From Caenorhabditis remanei (taxonomy: Eukaryota; Nematoda; Chromadorea; Rhabditida; Rhabditidae), in the NCBI RefSeq assembly GCF_010183535.1, contig NC_071330.1:5623717-5687716 (forward strand): 64,000 bases of DNA, written 5' to 3'. The notes beneath the pieces are model-generated. The model searched no databases and was not told where the DNA came from. It was given only the letters and a program-made list of their open reading frames with translations. Below, piece after piece: positions 12,001-24,671 of the stretch. Position 1 is the stretch's first letter, and each line of letters starts with the position of its first letter. The translations under genes and the position numbers were made by a program.

Positions 12001-15000
12001 TCCACTTTTGAAGTCGTAGTATACATGCAAATTTGTATTCCGTGTAGCACAATAATTTCAGAAATTCTCATCTGAGCAATGATCATTTTAAGAATATTCT
12101 TGAACTTCTGATTATTCAAATCTTCATTTCAGATGTTCACGGTTGCAAGTCATCTGCATCATATTTGCAGATATTAATATTGAGAACTATGTGTTTTGAT
12201 ATTCGAGAGTCCAAATCAACAAGTCTTAGTTCACTCACATTTTCGTCCTATCCGAATAATATATTGTTATGACAAATTATTATTCTGCAAATTACTCAAT
12301 AAAAGGAACTTCCTTCTTCCTCTTCATTCGAACTAATAGAGAAATCATTAAAACTCAAGAGATGATTGATGAATCTACATCAACGTTCTCTTTTATTCTC
12401 ATATTTTGAACTTCATTAGTTTTTTTTAAACCCAAATCCTCACCAGGCGTTCGTACTACTCCAAAAATTCACCGAAAATTTCAATTACAGTTCCTCTCTG
12501 TCCTTGATTTCCCCTTTTCCGTTTTTGCTCTTTGCAACCATCCACCATTAGTTAAATTGGAAACTGGGGTCTTCTTTTTTTCGGTTTTTTTGTGTGTTTT
12601 GAGATCGAAATGTAACAAAAAAGCGAGAGAAAATGAACGTTTGATGTTTCATTCTATCGAGATAAGATACGGTTTTTTTGGGAAATAATGACGGGAAACC
12701 GGAACATTTTTCAGCAAATATTTTTCTGATTGGCACTGTTTTTCCAAATGTGCTCAGCGGAAATGTGCGTAGGAAGATGTTCTCTAGAAACATTTCGATG
12801 GAGCGTAGTTGTGAAAACCAGCGAAAAATCGTTTCAAAAGAATTTTTCAATTGAAATCTCCCAACAAACGTATTCATTGTTTTCCGTCCCCCTTATCTCT
12901 CACTCTCTCCAACTTCCTATTTTTCTTCGTTTCCTTTTCAAAGGTGACAGTTTTTAAAGGACATTTGTTCCCCTCTCTCTCCACTTTTTTCTCTTTTTTC
13001 AAAAAAGTTAATGTGACATTGGAATATATCTATTTTGCATGTTCTTCTCTTGTCTTCTTTTTTCTTCTCTTTAGACGTGTCGTTTTTCGGAAATTAAGTC
13101 AGGAAACAAAGTGGTCTCTGTTCGATTTGATACGGGATGTTGTTCACATTTTAAGAACTCACAGCCCAATTTTATCTGATAGGATTCGGATGGTTCAGAA
13201 GATTCAGGAAGATTCAGATGAATGATCTATGAAGCTCCTCTTGACATCTTCACAATATAGGTCGAAAAAATTCTCCTTCAGAGAAAAGAGAAGTGGTTGA
13301 TTGAGATGTCTGTGAGCTATAAGAGGATTTTTAAAGGATTTCGCATTGATGGGCTTGGCCTGGGAAAAAAAACTCGAAAATTTCCATTCTAGCAATCATA
13401 ACTTTTTGAACCCTCTGGTTTTTCCTGGATAGAGGATTTTATTTAAAGTTTTATGTTGTTAATTGAATTGTGCAGATTTGAAATGTGATTGTGAGATTTA
13501 GTTCAGATTTAATTTTAGAATATTACTATTGTGGAAACACTGAACGTTTTTAATAATTTTAAGTTTGAACGATATCAGTTTCAGAAGTATTGGTTTCGGG
13601 ACGTCTTTAACCCGTTTATACAAAACCAATGAAACGATAACTCCGCAAGTTAATTCCTCCTATTTTTCCGCACTTCTCCTCTTCACATGAATCTTTTGCA
13701 AAACCTTTCTAAAGTTCGAAAACAGCTCGGCTCACTATATTTAGGCCAAAATTCGAACAAACATCTCTCCGAGTAAAACACAAAAACCAGCAAATCACAC
13801 CCTCTCAAATTCACCAAATTCTTTCCACCTCTATGATTCTTTCTATTTTTTCTCTAAAAATTGCACCAATGAGCATTGGATCAAGAAGTAGCAGAAAGTA
13901 GGTTATTTTTATGCCCGATAAAAAGAATGACATACATTTTTGTGTTAGGATAATTGATTTATTCCACACCTGGTATCTTTCGAAACTATACACTAACGTC
14001 ACCGTTTTCTCCCCACATGACCCTCATGCTCCGGTGCTCCTGTTCCTCTGATACTCCCACTTCTTTCATGTACGTCAGTAACAGGAGCACCCGTATGTTC
14101 CTCTTATCACTATTCCTCTCCTTCACTCCCTCTTTCGTTTCCGACCGCCCATGTTTGTCATGGACGTCTTCTAGAAATGATGGGATAGAAGGGCAATCAT
14201 TTCTTCGTCGCTTTGTTTGTCTTGTGTTTCTCATTTTGTAACGCATTTCCAGTTAAAACCCATCATTCTCAATATTTGACCTCTCTTTCCCTTTTTCTTC
14301 CAAGGTTTCAGTAGAGCATCTTTGCCGAATTTATCTAGTTTTCTGAGGTTTTTTGTTTCGCTGATGCCTCTTATTTAAACTATTTTCAAATATCTTCTAA
14401 CAGTTATTTAGTAACCTCACAGTTTCTTCGAATAGATCTGTTTGAAAACCCACTGAATACGTTTTTTTTTTAAAATTTCTCCGTTTTCCGTTTATTTTTT
14501 CAGCTTCCGTAGAGCTCTTATTGTACTAGAAGATTTCACTTATGCCTTTGCTGACACCCAAACAATAATTACTCTACTCACTTCTAAGATGGTAACCGGA
14601 CATCTGGACACCCGGACACCCGGACTCTCACCTCTGCTCAAGACCACCCCCCTGCTCCCACTCCTGTCCACTTCTGACACTACCTACTTCACTCCCTCCA
14701 TATGTATATCCGATTACCATCTCCATCATCATCATTCAATGAGCAACAAAGATCTGAAAAAAGAGAGTAAAAAGGAGAAGAAGGGGTCTCTCCTTGGTTA
14801 GTCTCTAGTAATTTCATTTTGATCTCCCCTCCTCTCGACCGATTGACGTTAGTGAAAGAGAATGGAGTCTCGTGGTTCCTTCTCTCGGTTTCAGATTCTA
14901 TTTGATAGGCTCCGCCCACTTTCCTGGCAGCAAGAAGGTGTGAGTTTCAGAAGAGTTGAGGATACCAAGCTAGAATTTGTTGACCATTTTTTCGAGGTCA

Positions 15001-18000
15001 TGAAGAATCAAGCGTTTTCCATTTCTAGATTTTCTTTGAAAATCCGAAATTGGACAGAGGTTCACAGCTTTCCCACTCCTAGCTTTACCTAAATATTTCA
15101 AAAAAAAAATTTTTCAATAGAGCGCGTTTGTATAGCTTATTTCAGACCTCCCTGTTCTTCTAGGCTGAAAAAACGAGTAAATTCGTTGAAAAACTAACGA
15201 AACAAACGTGCAAAGCTGCTCACTATTAAAAAATTATTCTGAACATGATCACACAATTTCCAAGAACTCTGTCTGAAATCTGATTCAGATGTCTTCTTCT
15301 AATTAGTCATATCATCTAGAGGACGTCTTCGCCTATATCACGAGACGACTTCTCCACTTTTTCTTCTCGTTTTCTAACTGCAGTCAATGGTTGAATTGAC
15401 TCAAATTACCTTCATTTTATATGAGATTGTTGCCGATGTTTTCCGTTTTCTCTTGCTCTTTTCGCCCCCTTATTTTTAGTATTGTTATGTCTCTGTACTG
15501 TGGCAGAAAATACGTTTTGGATCAAAAGTCATTTTCTTCAATTGCATTATTCTTGAATTCTATTCATTTCCAGATTTCATTATTACTCTGATTCATATAC
15601 TTCTACATCAACTATACTTCTGTCTAAGTCTTAGATCACTCCTTTTTTCTGAAAGAGAAGAAAATTGTGTAGATTTTGATTCTTTTGAATTGAAAAAAGG
15701 ATGATAATGTTACTTTTTTGGGTTTATTTGCATACAACAAAGTTTGAAGAATAGTAATGTTAGACTGGAAAAAGGGAGAAAATATTGTATGGAGAAAGAA
15801 GAAGGTGTTGAGAAATTGGGGGGACTTCAAGGTGTCGAATGTTATTAGATGTTTTGTATTTATTAGCGTGGTAAGGTTCCTGCAAATACGCTCCACCGAG
15901 AGTCGTCCATTTCTGCATCTGCCCAAAAAGTATCTAGTCTTCCCAACCAGAAACCAAACTGTAATTTCAGCTACTTTCCGTTATTTATGTTTACTTTGTT
16001 GCATTTTTCCTCATTGTTTTCTCTCTATTTCTATTGGAATAGTTTTTATGAAAATGTTAACTCAATGAAAAATCCGTTTGTGGTAGTCAACTTTTCTAAT
16101 ATATTCATAGTTCAAAAGCTCATATCCATCATCTTTTCTTCACAAATATTTCTTCCACATCAGAATCTAATTTTCCCAGATCGTTGCACTTTCCGCCAAC
16201 TCAGATATTCCTTTTATTTATAATCCAGACTCGTACAGCTATTCATTTTTTTGCAATTAATGAAAAAGTATCGGTCACTTTTCGGGATAAATGAGGGAGT
16301 GAGAGTGACGAATTAGTAATAAGAGGTCATTTTTACGTTCTTTTCAAGCTTTTTCTTGCTTAAATAGTCAAAGAAATTCGTTTATTTGGGCGTGCCGGAT
16401 TCGAAATAAAACTTAGGTTCGGAATCTAGTTATCAGAGAATTATTCAGTAGTTCTTGAGTTTTTATATGGTAAGACAGTGAGAAGCTAGGTCAAATTTGT
16501 GAGCTATATACTAGAACAGCACAATTTATTCAATCGCGCTCTACCGAAAGCATTCTGAAAATACTTGTTTTTCGTGTCCGTAGGTAGCAGTTTGGTGCCA
16601 TCTGCTCTGATTAGCTTAGAGACATCCCGACATTCCGACACACAGATATTCGGACAGACATATCAATCAGTTTACACACTCAATCACAATCAAAATGTGT
16701 GAAATCTTTTGACGAGCCGCCCTCTCTCTCTCCTCCGCCCAACTGACAAGTACAACTCCTCAACAGATTTCTTGCACCCGGTTAACCTTTCGTCATATTT
16801 CAATTCTTTTTTCTCCATGTGTTGCTTTGATGCTTCCTCCTCTTTGACTCCTGAATTCATCCGTCACGCGGGATTTCATCGATGGACCAGAAGGACGTCG
16901 TTGTCTGCAAACAAAACAGATTCACATACATAAGCGTGCACATCAACTTTTCAATTATCCATTTTCTTTTCTTCTTTCTCATCTGAATATCAAGCCTCAT
17001 CTGAATCCATGAATCTCCTCTACTCTCCAATATCTTCTTGTTTCTCTGAAACATTGGTTGACAGATGTGTGAGTAAGAGAAGAATAAGCGGGATTCATTT
17101 CTCTTCTTCGTCGTTCCGAAAAAAACGAGTCATTTCTTTCTCTCAGTTTCTCCACATAATTAATCTTTTTCTATCGACTCATCCTCTACAAAATGAATGA
17201 GAAACTAATTTACGAGCTCTCTTCCCACTTTTTCTCTTTTCTTCGTCCCCGTAATCACCTGGTGGAATGGGAAAACGATTAGGATAACGGAGGGGCTCTT
17301 GTGACTTTCTTGTTTATCAGACAAATAACTTTTTGGTCCTTCCATCCTTCTAAAAATAGTCATTACTCAAATCGAGAGAAGAAGGTCATCCTCTATCTTT
17401 CATCCCCCGTCCACCCCCACAGCTGGCGTCCGAGGTGTTTGGGGTCAACCGATTTGTTGGGTGGAACTTTATTTTGGGAGCAGAGCTTTGCAGATTGGGA
17501 GCAGAGCTTTGCAAGTATTCATTTTTAGTTTATATGACTGAAAATATGCATTTCAAATTGTTTTGAACTCAATGATTCAAAATTAAAGGTTTGATCACTA
17601 AGAAAACAGTATAGTAAGACCATGCTGAAGAAGTTTCTCTGAAAATTCGAATCCATTACTGATTTTTTTTCAGTCTAGCTTCTCTATATTCTGTTCATCT
17701 CTTCCATACCAAATTGTCCTGAATTCACATTTCCATGAAAATACTTTCTGCACTTTCTTTACCCTTCCCATTTCCCCATCTTGTTTTCCATCTGTTCCTC
17801 CTCAGAAAAATTTCGAAAACATAATTGAAAATGACCAGAAACCGATAAAAAGCTCCACCCCCCTCCTAAAAAATATAATCCCTCCATTTACATATTGGTC
17901 CCTAAATATTCGAGAAGCGTAAACAAGGCGACTCTATTCTCGGAAAACACTCATTTTTCTTCCTTTGTTTTTTCTTGTCACGTTTTGACATTTGGGTCAA

Positions 18001-18073
18001 ATGGGACACATCATCGGTTAATTTTTTACCGTCCATCATTTTTAGTATCTATCGAAAGTTTCTTTATTTCCAG
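6080..18073. other. About 12-kb region without a supportable gene
   Basis: I checked both strands for exons bounded by good splice sites and found none that chain together. Open stretches here are low-complexity translations of pyrimidine tracts (for example 7171-7300, 9550-9640, 11500-11660, 12890-13060) or isolated frames. One MITE sits at 10979-11277. Two 20-bp tandem copies of a GGGAGCAGAGCTTTGCA-type sequence lie near 17479-17516. The last few kilobases presumably contain the GPCR promoter. An undetected ncRNA or very short-exon gene cannot be excluded. Confidence 0.45.
10979..11277. mobile_element. MITE, CAGTACTGCTCAAAAG-ended family
   Basis: Left terminus CAGTACTGCTCAAAAGG and right terminus CCTTTTGAGCGG are inverted repeats. 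An internal stretch near 11163-11220 (CATTTCTCCCC ... AATTTCAGTGCA ... TTTTGAGCT) resembles the interiors of the elements at 3036-3402 and 61505-61696. Non-coding and non-autonomous. The end sequence and TA-rich flanks suggest a Tc1/mariner-derived element, which is inference. Confidence 0.75.
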
Positions 18074-20797
18074 ATGTCTAACAACACAACACTACCGTCA
18101 AAATCAGCGACGGACATCTGTCTGACAGACAGACAGATGTCACTTTCAGTCAATTCTACAGAAGGAGTCCTCATAGGGACGATAATTCCGATACTTGTAC
18201 TTTTTGGAATCTCTGGAAATATTCTGAATCTCACAGTACTGTTAGCACCGAATTTAAGGACCCGGTGAGTTCTTTTTGTAGAGATTTGTAATAATAAATA
18301 AATCTTTTTCAGATCAAATCAACTTCTCGCTTGTCTCGCAGTCGCCGACATTGTCAGTTTAATAGTAATTCTTCCCCATTCAATGGCACATTATGAAATG
18401 TTTGAAACGGCGTTATGGTTTCGGAAGTTCTATGGAAAATACAAATTTCAAATTATCGGAATGACGAATTGGTCAATAGCGACTGCTACGTGGTGGGTAT
18501 CTGAAGTTATTGTGTTGAAATATGTGATACGATTTCAGGTTGGTATTTGTGATATGTCTGGAACGGTTAATCATCATCAAGTATCCGCTGTCAGTGAGGA
18601 AACAGGCAAAAGTAAGAATTTATCAATGTTGAATCAAAAATAAAAATAAAAAGAGTGGTGTCCATCTGTAGGTGTTTGTGTTCAGTTTTGACTTTTGTCG
18701 ATCTTTCTAGCTCCGTCTGTGTATCATTGGTCCGGATGTCCACAAAGATATCATATATTGAAAATTATTTTCAGTTCTTCACACCTCGAAACGTGGTCAC
18801 AATAATCGTGGTGACCACATTCATCCTCACATCATACAACCACGTCAGTCATGCGTGTGCTGAGAAACTCTTCTGCAATGGAACACAATACCACGTGGCG
18901 TGTATTGAAATCAACTCGGAACGATGGTTTCGAAACGAACCGAACCCGAATTCCGAGTTGATGAAGTCGCTGGTGAGGTATGCACCACAAGTCAATGCAA
19001 TATTTGTGGTGTTGATACCAGTTGTTCTTGTGATTATATTCAATGTGATGCTGATTTTGACGCTGAGGCAGAGGTGAGGAATTGGAGATTTTGAATGGTT
19101 TGAGATTGAAATTTCAGACAAAAACTATTTGAACCGTCGAAAACGATAAGAGGGGATTCACAATATGGATCACAAGCTAAAACGGAGCACAAAGTTACGA
19201 TAACAGTCACAGCAATAGTCACATGTTTCACGATAACTCAGGTTTGTGTTCCCAGAGTGAAGTTTTAGTTGATTTCATTAATTCACAAAAATATCCGCAC
19301 CTCAAATAATCACTCTCTTCCCTTCAGAGTCCATCAGCATTTCTGATCTTTCTCAGTTTCTACATTCACGCAGATTTCGTCATATTGGTAAGTCCCCTCA
19401 AGTTCTTCTTCCTCTTCTCTTCCTCTCGAAACTATCCATTCTTCCTCTCGAAACTATCCATTCTTCCTCTCGAAACTATCCATTTTCAATTTCAGAGCGC
19501 AATCTGCACAATTCTAGTTGTACTTGGAAAAGCACTCAACTTTGTTCTCTTCTGTCTCTCATCTGCATCATTCCGTCAACGTCTTCTCATGCAGACAAAA
19601 CAAGGAATTCTCAGGAAATCGACGAGGTATACAAGCGTGGCGGCTCACGTGTAGCAATACGTTCATGTGATCCACATTTTGTATTATATATGTACACATA
19701 TATATGTATTTGCTTCTTTATTTTTGTTCTGAAATTGGATGGAGTGGAACTACTGTGGATTGATTCTACCGTAATCCTATTTGCATCCCATTTCAAAACT
19801 CTCTGCTTAACCTAAAACGGGTCAACTTCTACCTGCAATTTTCTGTTTTTCTCTCCCGAATTCTTCTTCTCTTTCCCAGTTCAAAAAGACTTCATTCAAT
19901 CTTTTCGTTGTATCTCAAAACATTTGAACATTTACGTGTATTCCCTCCGCATGGCTTCTCCTTCTCCCCCACTGAACTCCACGACATTCTCTAGGTTTCT
20001 CTGTTGTGAATGCCTGTTGCTTTGGCTGTAAATAAATATGAATCAAGATTATTAGTCATTTGCATGAAAGTACAGTATGCTTATCGGTGCGTCGCAAGCT
20101 TTCGATCCCTTGAAACCAAATGATTGAAAATGATGGGCGAGTCTGGAAAGTCTCGTTGATGCCGAGACTGTGACAAGTGCGTTCCTCTGAGCTTTGAATG
20201 AAATGAATGGCAATTATATTTATCTCAATAATTAAAACAAAATCGACTGCATTTTCACATGATCAAAGTGTATATTTCTCTCGGACACAAAAATTGATAA
20301 GATGAACTCGTAGGCACGAATGGAGCAACACTAAAAGATTGTCTGTTGATATATATTTGATAGCTTTACTAGACAAAAGTGAACTTCGTTGGAAAGAAGT
20401 ACAATGCAGATAGAAAGACCAGACCCAAAACATGTCTGTTTTTCCGCGTTGGCATAATTGCAGACAAGTACAAACCCATCCGCTCGTACCTCCTTTCCCT
20501 TCTTTCAATTCAAACCCTCTTCCCCAAACCCCCCAGCTAACACCACCATTCCTAAAAGCTTATGTTCGCAGAACCGTCTCAATGGTGACGTCATCAACAG
20601 TTGTGGTGGATAGTCTTCCTGATTCAAGGAAGAGAAGTCGTGTTGCAATGGAGATGATCGAGAGAAGAACCTCTGCGTCTTCATGTCTTGTCGGTGGAAA
20701 TCGTGCTGATAGAACTCATCGAGCCAACAGTAGTCAATCAATGATCGGAGAAAGAATGCCTTTAAAAGAGTTCCGAAGAGGAACTAGCTTCGTGTGA
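18074..20797 (+). CDS. Rhodopsin-like seven-transmembrane receptor (FMRFamide/peptide receptor type)
   Basis: Seven exons in phase: 18074-18264, 18313-18492, 18711-19073, 19118-19241, 19328-19387, 19496-19626, 20572-20797; 424 aa. The N-terminus has N-glycosylation sites (NNTT, NST). TM1 carries GISGN, TM2 LACLAVAD, TM3 NWSIATATC..CVSLVRM, TM4 starts at TPRNVVTIIVV, TM5 APQVNAIFVVLIPVVL, TM6 HKVTITVTAIVTCFT, and TM7 ends LNFVLFCLSSASFRQRLL, a typical TM7/helix-8 junction of nematode peptide receptors. The usual DRY is replaced by VRM. The last exon supplies a Ser/Arg-rich cytoplasmic tail (SRKRSRVAMEMIERRTSASS). If the 945-nt last intron is retained, the protein instead ends at 19654 with a short tail, so two C-termini are possible. 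A TTTCCAG immediately before the ATG may be a trans-splice acceptor. AATAAA at 20927. The ligand cannot be told from the sequence. Confidence 0.88.
19419..19484 (+). repeat. Three perfect 22-bp tandem repeats in GPCR intron 5
   Basis: Three consecutive copies of the unit CTTCCTCTCGAAACTATC plus CATT, directly upstream of the intron's TTTCAG acceptor. The unit is pyrimidine-rich, so the expansion lengthens the polypyrimidine region before the splice site. Confidence 0.95.
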
Positions 20798-21427
20798 GGG
20801 GCTGAAAACTTGCCACTCTTTTTGTGAATATTTTTGTATATTTTATTTTGATTCTTTTTCATTTATTTTTGATTACACTCCTGTATTTTTGATCTCGATG
20901 ATGCAAGCGGGCATTCTTGTTTGACCAATAAAGTACATTCAAACTCATAACCTATTTAAACAGTAGCTTGAACGATATTTCCGAAAATGTGGGAACCTGC
21001 CTATACGGACACATGGACATACTTTGTTAAAGTATGACAATTCGTAAAATTTCATATGATAGTAGCCACTGATAGGTTAAAACGTGTTCCGCTAACTCTA
21101 GTGAACCACACAGTTCGTCAAGAAGAAATCTCTCTTTCGTCGATGAAAAATTGACCAGAACTTTTTTGTCGAAGATATGAAAGATAGAATTGAACGTGTT
21201 CTCCGTTGTCTTCTATCTCTTTTTTTTGAAAGAAATAGTGTATTTTTCAATAGAGATTCAGTTAACCTTTCTTTTTCCAACAAAATGATAAATGCTATCA
21301 TCATTTCTTTTCTTGAGACCCTTTCACCGTTTCTATCAGTTTGGCAGAAAAACCGATACATCGATTCTCACTCACTTTCATTATTTGATACTGTTTTTGA
21401 GAACTGTCTATTCCCATTATTTCTACA
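20798..21427. other. Intergenic between GPCR and first zinc-finger gene
   Basis: Contains the GPCR 3'UTR with AATAAA at 20927-20932. The remainder is AT-rich with no coding signal. The promoter of the zinc-finger gene starting at 21428 should lie here. Confidence 0.5.
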
Positions 21428-22639
21428 ATGCCTGATGCATATTTTGATCAAGTTCTGCCAGTACTAATAGAAGGACCAACTGAATGTAATTGACATTTCA
21501 GATGACAAGCTACAAATTTAAGCTCTTCAGTGATGTGTCTAATCTGCGGAAGATTTTACAAGTACCGGTTCAACGTAAAGAAACATCTTGCCAATAAACA
21601 TAACATACGGGAGAAAATTGAAACGAGAGTAGACGGGGGTGAGTCAATTTATCTTCTTTGCCCTCTCCTTCTGACACTTTCGAGGAGGAAACTTGTCCTT
21701 GGAGGTTGTGTTTTTTTTTTGAGTTTCCGCTTTCATAGTCTGTTTTTTTATTTCAAAACTTTTCTACTTACAGAATGCGACAAACTCGAAGAATCAAGGG
21801 AACAAAACCGTAAGTCCAAACTTTACTTATTCTTTTCATTGCTGAGTTCCGTTGGTTCCATTATAATTTTTTTTTCAGATTTCTGCCCATGTGGCAAGAA
21901 GTATTCTAACAGGGACAGTCTGAGGTTTCACATGCATTTGAAACATGGAGTAGCTTTGCCACCGGATAAACAGTTGACATGTGAGTTATCGAGAAACGAA
22001 CTGCTCAGAAAACAGTGTTTGTTCCAGATTCTTGCTCGATATGCGGCATGGGATACATTTACGAGAAGAATTACAAACGTCATCTTCAGAAACATGAGAG
22101 TGGAGAACTCAATGAACTGGGAAATGAGAAACGTATGTATTTCGTCTCTATTCTTCGTTTAGCTGATTATGTTTTTTTCAGATTCATGTGATATCTGTGG
22201 AAATGTGTACGCTCATAAGTTTACTCTGATCGTTCACTTACGTGAAAAACATGGTGAATCGGGTGAAATTGTGATTAAAAAGAAAAAATCTATTTGGAAA
22301 CCATGTGAGTTTAATTATTTTTTGTTCAAAACTTTTTACAAAATGCACTCCGAATTTCAGACAAGTGTCAATTCTGTCAAATGCCATTTCGTAGATACAT
22401 GTCGCTGTATAGCCATCAAGTACGAGAACATCCGGAAACAAGGGTGAGTTTGAGAATTAATTTGAGAAGTAAAATCAGCAAGTTTTTGAAAACAGGTGGA
22501 TATATCAAGTCCATCATCACTATCATACTTGCTATCCCTGCACACACTTCTCAGCAATCAGAGTTCTACACAGAAGAAGGATTCGAAGGAGAAGAAACCG
22601 AGTTTTTTGATAAAAGATATTATTGATATTGATGGTTGA
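21428..22639 (+). CDS. Five-finger zinc-finger protein with C-terminal eh1-like motif (cluster member 1)
   Basis: Eight exons in phase: 21428-21485, 21531-21638, 21774-21809, 21879-21980, 22028-22132, 22182-22304, 22361-22443, 22496-22639; 252 aa. The start ATG opens a short exon MPDAYFDQVLPVLIEGPTE, joined by a 45-nt intron. Fingers in order: CLICGRFYKYRFNVKKH.., CPCGKKYSNRDSLRFH.. (Cys-x-Cys), CSICGMGYIYEKNYKRH.., CDICGNVYAHKFTLIVH.., CQFCQMPFRRYMSLYSH... The introns fall just before each finger at the same phase, so finger exons were probably duplicated. The C-terminus KKPSFLIKDIIDIDG has a basic run followed by FLIKDII, fitting the eh1 Groucho-binding consensus F-x-I-x-x-[IL]-[IL]. Inferred role: nuclear DNA-binding repressor. 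It is the most canonical member of the cluster. Confidence 0.85.
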
Positions 22640-22891
22640 ATTGAACTGTGAAATCTCAACTTTCATTTAGTGTTAGGTTGTCACTTAATTATATTGTCAA
22701 CTCGTTTTCTTCTTTATTCGCGATGTTCCCTAGCCTTTGATAGAAAGAGTACATCGGTAATCTTTATGGTTCATGATTTTTTCGGATGAAATGATGCCCT
22801 ATAGAAATTGATTAACACTAATTACACACATGTTCACTTCATATACAAGAACAAAATTATTCTTAATTATTCATTTCACACCAAAAGCAAT

Positions 22892-23800
22892 TTACAATGT
22901 CACAACACCCGTGGAACAGACCGTCTGACCGATATGATATTCCGTACCATTGACAAGGTATTGATACGGGTACAAGGCATTCATGCATGTCACATTGACG
23001 TAGTTATAATCTGGGTGGCCTGGCATTCCAGACAAATAGAGGGGAATCTGAAAATGAATGATTTCCGACTAACCTCTACCTGGACCGACCGACTTACTTC
23101 ATATCCTTCCAAGTCACCAGATGTTCCTGGTTTAAAATAGAAAAACTTTTTTCTTCCCTCCTTCGGACATCCCACTTGCATAACACAATTAGTATACACA
23201 CCATCTTTTAAAGTTAGCTGAAGAACTGGAGCTTCGTTGTCAAACATCAATCCACCAGCATTGTAAACTGGAACACTGAGTAGATCAAATCTACCGCATG
23301 AGCAGTTTTTTGGTCGATAATCAACACAGATCCCGTTCATTTGAGAGAAAGCTTTGAATCCCAAGCCACTTCCATCGTCTACCATCCACTTTTGTGTTCT
23401 CGGATCACAGAAACCTTCAGCAGGGTACGCTCCAAACTCCAAATCTTAGATTTATAAACCGACAAGGCTAAACGATTCTTTACCTTTGTCACCATTGGGT
23501 TCAGAGTTGGATCAAGAATTACAAGATCGTAGCCCTCATCGCATCCAAAATAAACTGAGCATCCATCCACCTCGTCAACCCGAAAAGTGGGAGCTAGGAT
23601 GGGATGCTGTATGGCATCTTCATAAAATGGGTAGTCATTCATGATAGTTACATTATCCATTAGAGCAGCAACACATTTACAGGATGCTGGGAAGAAAGTT
23701 TTCAAATTCCAGATAGCACTAAGAACTCACCAGATTGGATCACTAGGCACGATTCAGAAACAAGAAATAAATAGGGAATAATGAAGAACAGAACCAACAT
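22892..23800 (-). CDS. Secreted cysteine-rich nematode protein (two related Cys-rich repeats)
   Basis: Four exons on -: 23731-23800 (ATG at 23800), 23484-23686, 23098-23436, 22892-23047; 255 aa. Residues 1-18 are a clear signal peptide (MLVLFFIIPYLFLVSESC). Two Cys-containing halves follow: the first with CKCVAALMDN..CSVYFGCDEGYDLVIL..GFCDPRTQKWMV, the second with CSCGRFDLLSVPVYN..CVMQVGCP..VTCMN..QTVCSTG. This layout resembles nematode DUF281-type secreted proteins, but I am not certain of the family. Intron 2 is awkward: phase requires an acceptor at ..TTTGGAG|TTTGG (23437), whereas the nearer TCTAAG would shift the frame. That may mean a weak splice site or a sequence error. It sits tail-to-tail with cluster member 1 and head-to-head with member 2. 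Confidence 0.75.
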
Positions 23801-24671
23801 AGCTATCTGCGAAACTATTCGAACTGATATGTGGCCTGTTAAAAGTGTTGAATATTCATGAACACTGTTGCTAATAATCAAAAACCAACGATACTTTAGT
23901 TGCTAACCGATTTATGATTCTTTATGTGAGTTGATATTTTCACAAAATTCTCGAATAATCGAACTGTTGATTGTGATGAATTGGATGTTACCATATACGA
24001 TCTCTGTTAAATTTAAACTTTGATTGAAAAATACATAGTTTTTTACCCTCCCGCTAGATTTTTGCAGTCGTTTCGCAGAATTACAAAAACCATCTTGTCC
24101 GTCCTGACACCTGGTGTAATATCGCGTCTATTTCTGTCTTCATTTCACCAAAAATTAATTATACTTATTCTAGAAACCTGATAGGAATCATATGTTTTCT
24201 CGGGCGGCTTAAGGCATTCAAGACAGTACCTGGCACCTCATAAAAGAATACGTATACTGTCAGTCAACTCTCTACTGGTTGTAAATCTTGTCCAAATCAA
24301 TTCATCTCCAGATTTCGTCGGCTTATCGAAAACACTCGTTTTTTGTAACCTGATACTTGGATCTTCGCGCGCTCTTCTCTAACAACTCTTCTCCATAAAA
24401 GTGATCTTTGATACTCCGCAAAATACCAATTATAAACAAATTGGTGTGATCTGTGCACAAGGTTGTAAACCATTCTCTTCGATGTCGGCTTCCGAGCCGC
24501 TCATATGAAAGGCTCCCAAACAGATGACCAATAAGCCACGCCCCTTACACAGTACATCACGATATATGAGAAGACGAAACCTAAGGGTGAACAGTTCTCC
24601 GAGAAGTAGTCATCTTGAGGTATCATAACAGTGTCTTCGCTGATTTATTCGTCTTTCACGAGATAACAGTC
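23801..24671. other. Shared 5' region between divergent genes
   Basis: About 870 bp between the start codons of the - strand secreted gene and the + strand zinc-finger gene, so it holds both promoters. It includes CACCTGGTGTAATAT near 24109, partly reminiscent of the module upstream of later cluster members. No coding exon seen. Confidence 0.5.

Noticed and set aside
7171..13225. Several Phe/Ser/Leu-rich open frames
   Set aside because: Translations of CT-rich tracts without splice partners or domain similarity.
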